Source of the DNA: Thiobacillus denitrificans
Lineage (GTDB): Bacteria > Pseudomonadota > Gammaproteobacteria > Burkholderiales > Thiobacillaceae
Reading direction: 5' to 3'
NCBI GenBank assembly: GCA_020723405.1
Contig: DYIY01000010.1
Location: 11,866-75,865 of the forward strand
Length of the DNA stretch: 64,000 nucleotides
This document shows, piece by piece, positions 63,759-64,000 of the stretch. The notes below the pieces were generated by a model that was not told the DNA's origin, did no database searches, and saw only the letters and a program-made list of their open reading frames with translations. Positions within the stretch are counted from its first letter, which is position 1, and the number at the start of each line of letters is the position of its first letter. A program made the position numbers and the translations under genes.

Positions 63759-64000
63759 TTGAAGATTGCGGTTTGCTTGAAGCAGGTGCCCTCCACCAGC
63801 GCGCCCCTGCAACTGGATGCCGCCACCCGCTGGGTGCGGGAGGCGGAAACGGCCTTCGAAACCAACGCCGCCGACAACAATGCGGTGGAAGCCGCCCTGG
63901 CCCTGCGGGACCAGTTGGGCGGCGAGGTCATCGTCGTCAGCCTGGGCCCGGAGCGGGCCACGGAAGCCCTGCGGGAAGCCCTGGCCAAGGGGGCCGACCG
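63759..64000 (+). CDS. etfB: Electron transfer flavoprotein beta subunit (3' partial)
   Basis: The first 80 codons of EtfB, running off the right edge. TTG 63759 follows GAGGAAAGGA and gives MKIAVCLKQVPSTSA, then NAADNNAVEAALALRDQ and VVSLGPERATEALREALAKGAD (shown by SLGPERATEALREAL), all typical of EtfB. It lies 22 bases after the adenylation gene. ETF accepts electrons from acyl-CoA dehydrogenases. In a pyrrole pathway it could serve the flavin dehydrogenase that oxidises prolyl-carrier protein. It could also be a general beta-oxidation ETF. Confidence 0.92.
   Translation, partial: MKIAVCLKQVPSTSAPLQLDAATRWVREAETAFETNAADNNAVEAALALRDQLGGEVIVVSLGPERATEALREALAKGAD

Overview
The window is about 64 kb of very GC-rich DNA with dense coding, short gaps and operons on both strands. 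Gene content points to a respiratory, sulfur-oxidising Betaproteobacterium (Rhodocyclales or Nitrosomonadales-like). The evidence is two flavocytochrome c sulfide dehydrogenase operons, many c-type cytochromes, a DmsA-like molybdoenzyme operon, PEP-CTERM exopolysaccharide-associated proteins and a multidomain c-di-GMP network. No genus can be assigned from sequence alone. No rRNA, tRNA, insertion sequence or CRISPR array was seen.

Layout. 1-6835 (+): a molybdoenzyme operon with a Met-rich protein tail, a 42-aa membrane peptide, a pentaheme cytochrome, DmsA-like and DmsB-like subunits, a TorD-like chaperone, a small cytochrome c and a polyferredoxin. 7084-10647 (-): a lower-GC gene for a nucleosidase-STAND-repeat protein that looks like a horizontally acquired antiphage (NLR-like) gene. 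11149-17390: housekeeping genes (recN, nadK, hrcA, a DyP peroxidase, an EamA protein, hemH). 17571-19256 (+): fccAB copy 1. 19343-21828 (+): DUF924, a DUF938 methyltransferase, a MOSC protein and a PEP-CTERM protein. 21899-26913 (-): prkA-yeaH-spoVR stress operon behind a sigma-54-type promoter. 27127-31632: ROK kinase, SseB-like, an unknown, a GlcD-like oxidase and an EamA transporter. 31637-38942: a heme-containing GGDEF/EAL protein, a nonaheme-plus-cytochrome b quinol oxidoreductase resembling CbcL, and fccAB copy 2. 39044-46681 (-): glnB, nadE, a heme-containing chemoreceptor and hrpA. 46698-52137: an exported unknown, a CbiM-like membrane protein, a PhnD/HD-GYP sensor and a HAD phosphatase. 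52348-58541 (+): sulfatase, HAF-repeat PEP-CTERM protein, glycosyltransferase, polyprenyl glycosylphosphotransferase and a small membrane protein.

58806 to the right edge (+) is the most interesting region: a flavin-dependent halogenase-like gene behind a near-consensus sigma-54 promoter, two divergent LpxL-like acyltransferases, a stand-alone adenylation enzyme and the start of etfB. By hand alignment the adenylation enzyme has a specificity code almost identical to that of prolyl-AMP ligases. Together these suggest a proline-derived, possibly halogenated pyrrole pathway whose carrier protein and dehydrogenase would lie beyond the right edge.

Regulation. Four sigma-54 (-24/-12) promoter candidates stand before the PEP-CTERM gene, the sulfatase, the halogenase and prkA. 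The first three share an upstream imperfect palindrome, which suggests one enhancer-binding protein links surface proteins and the halogenase cluster.
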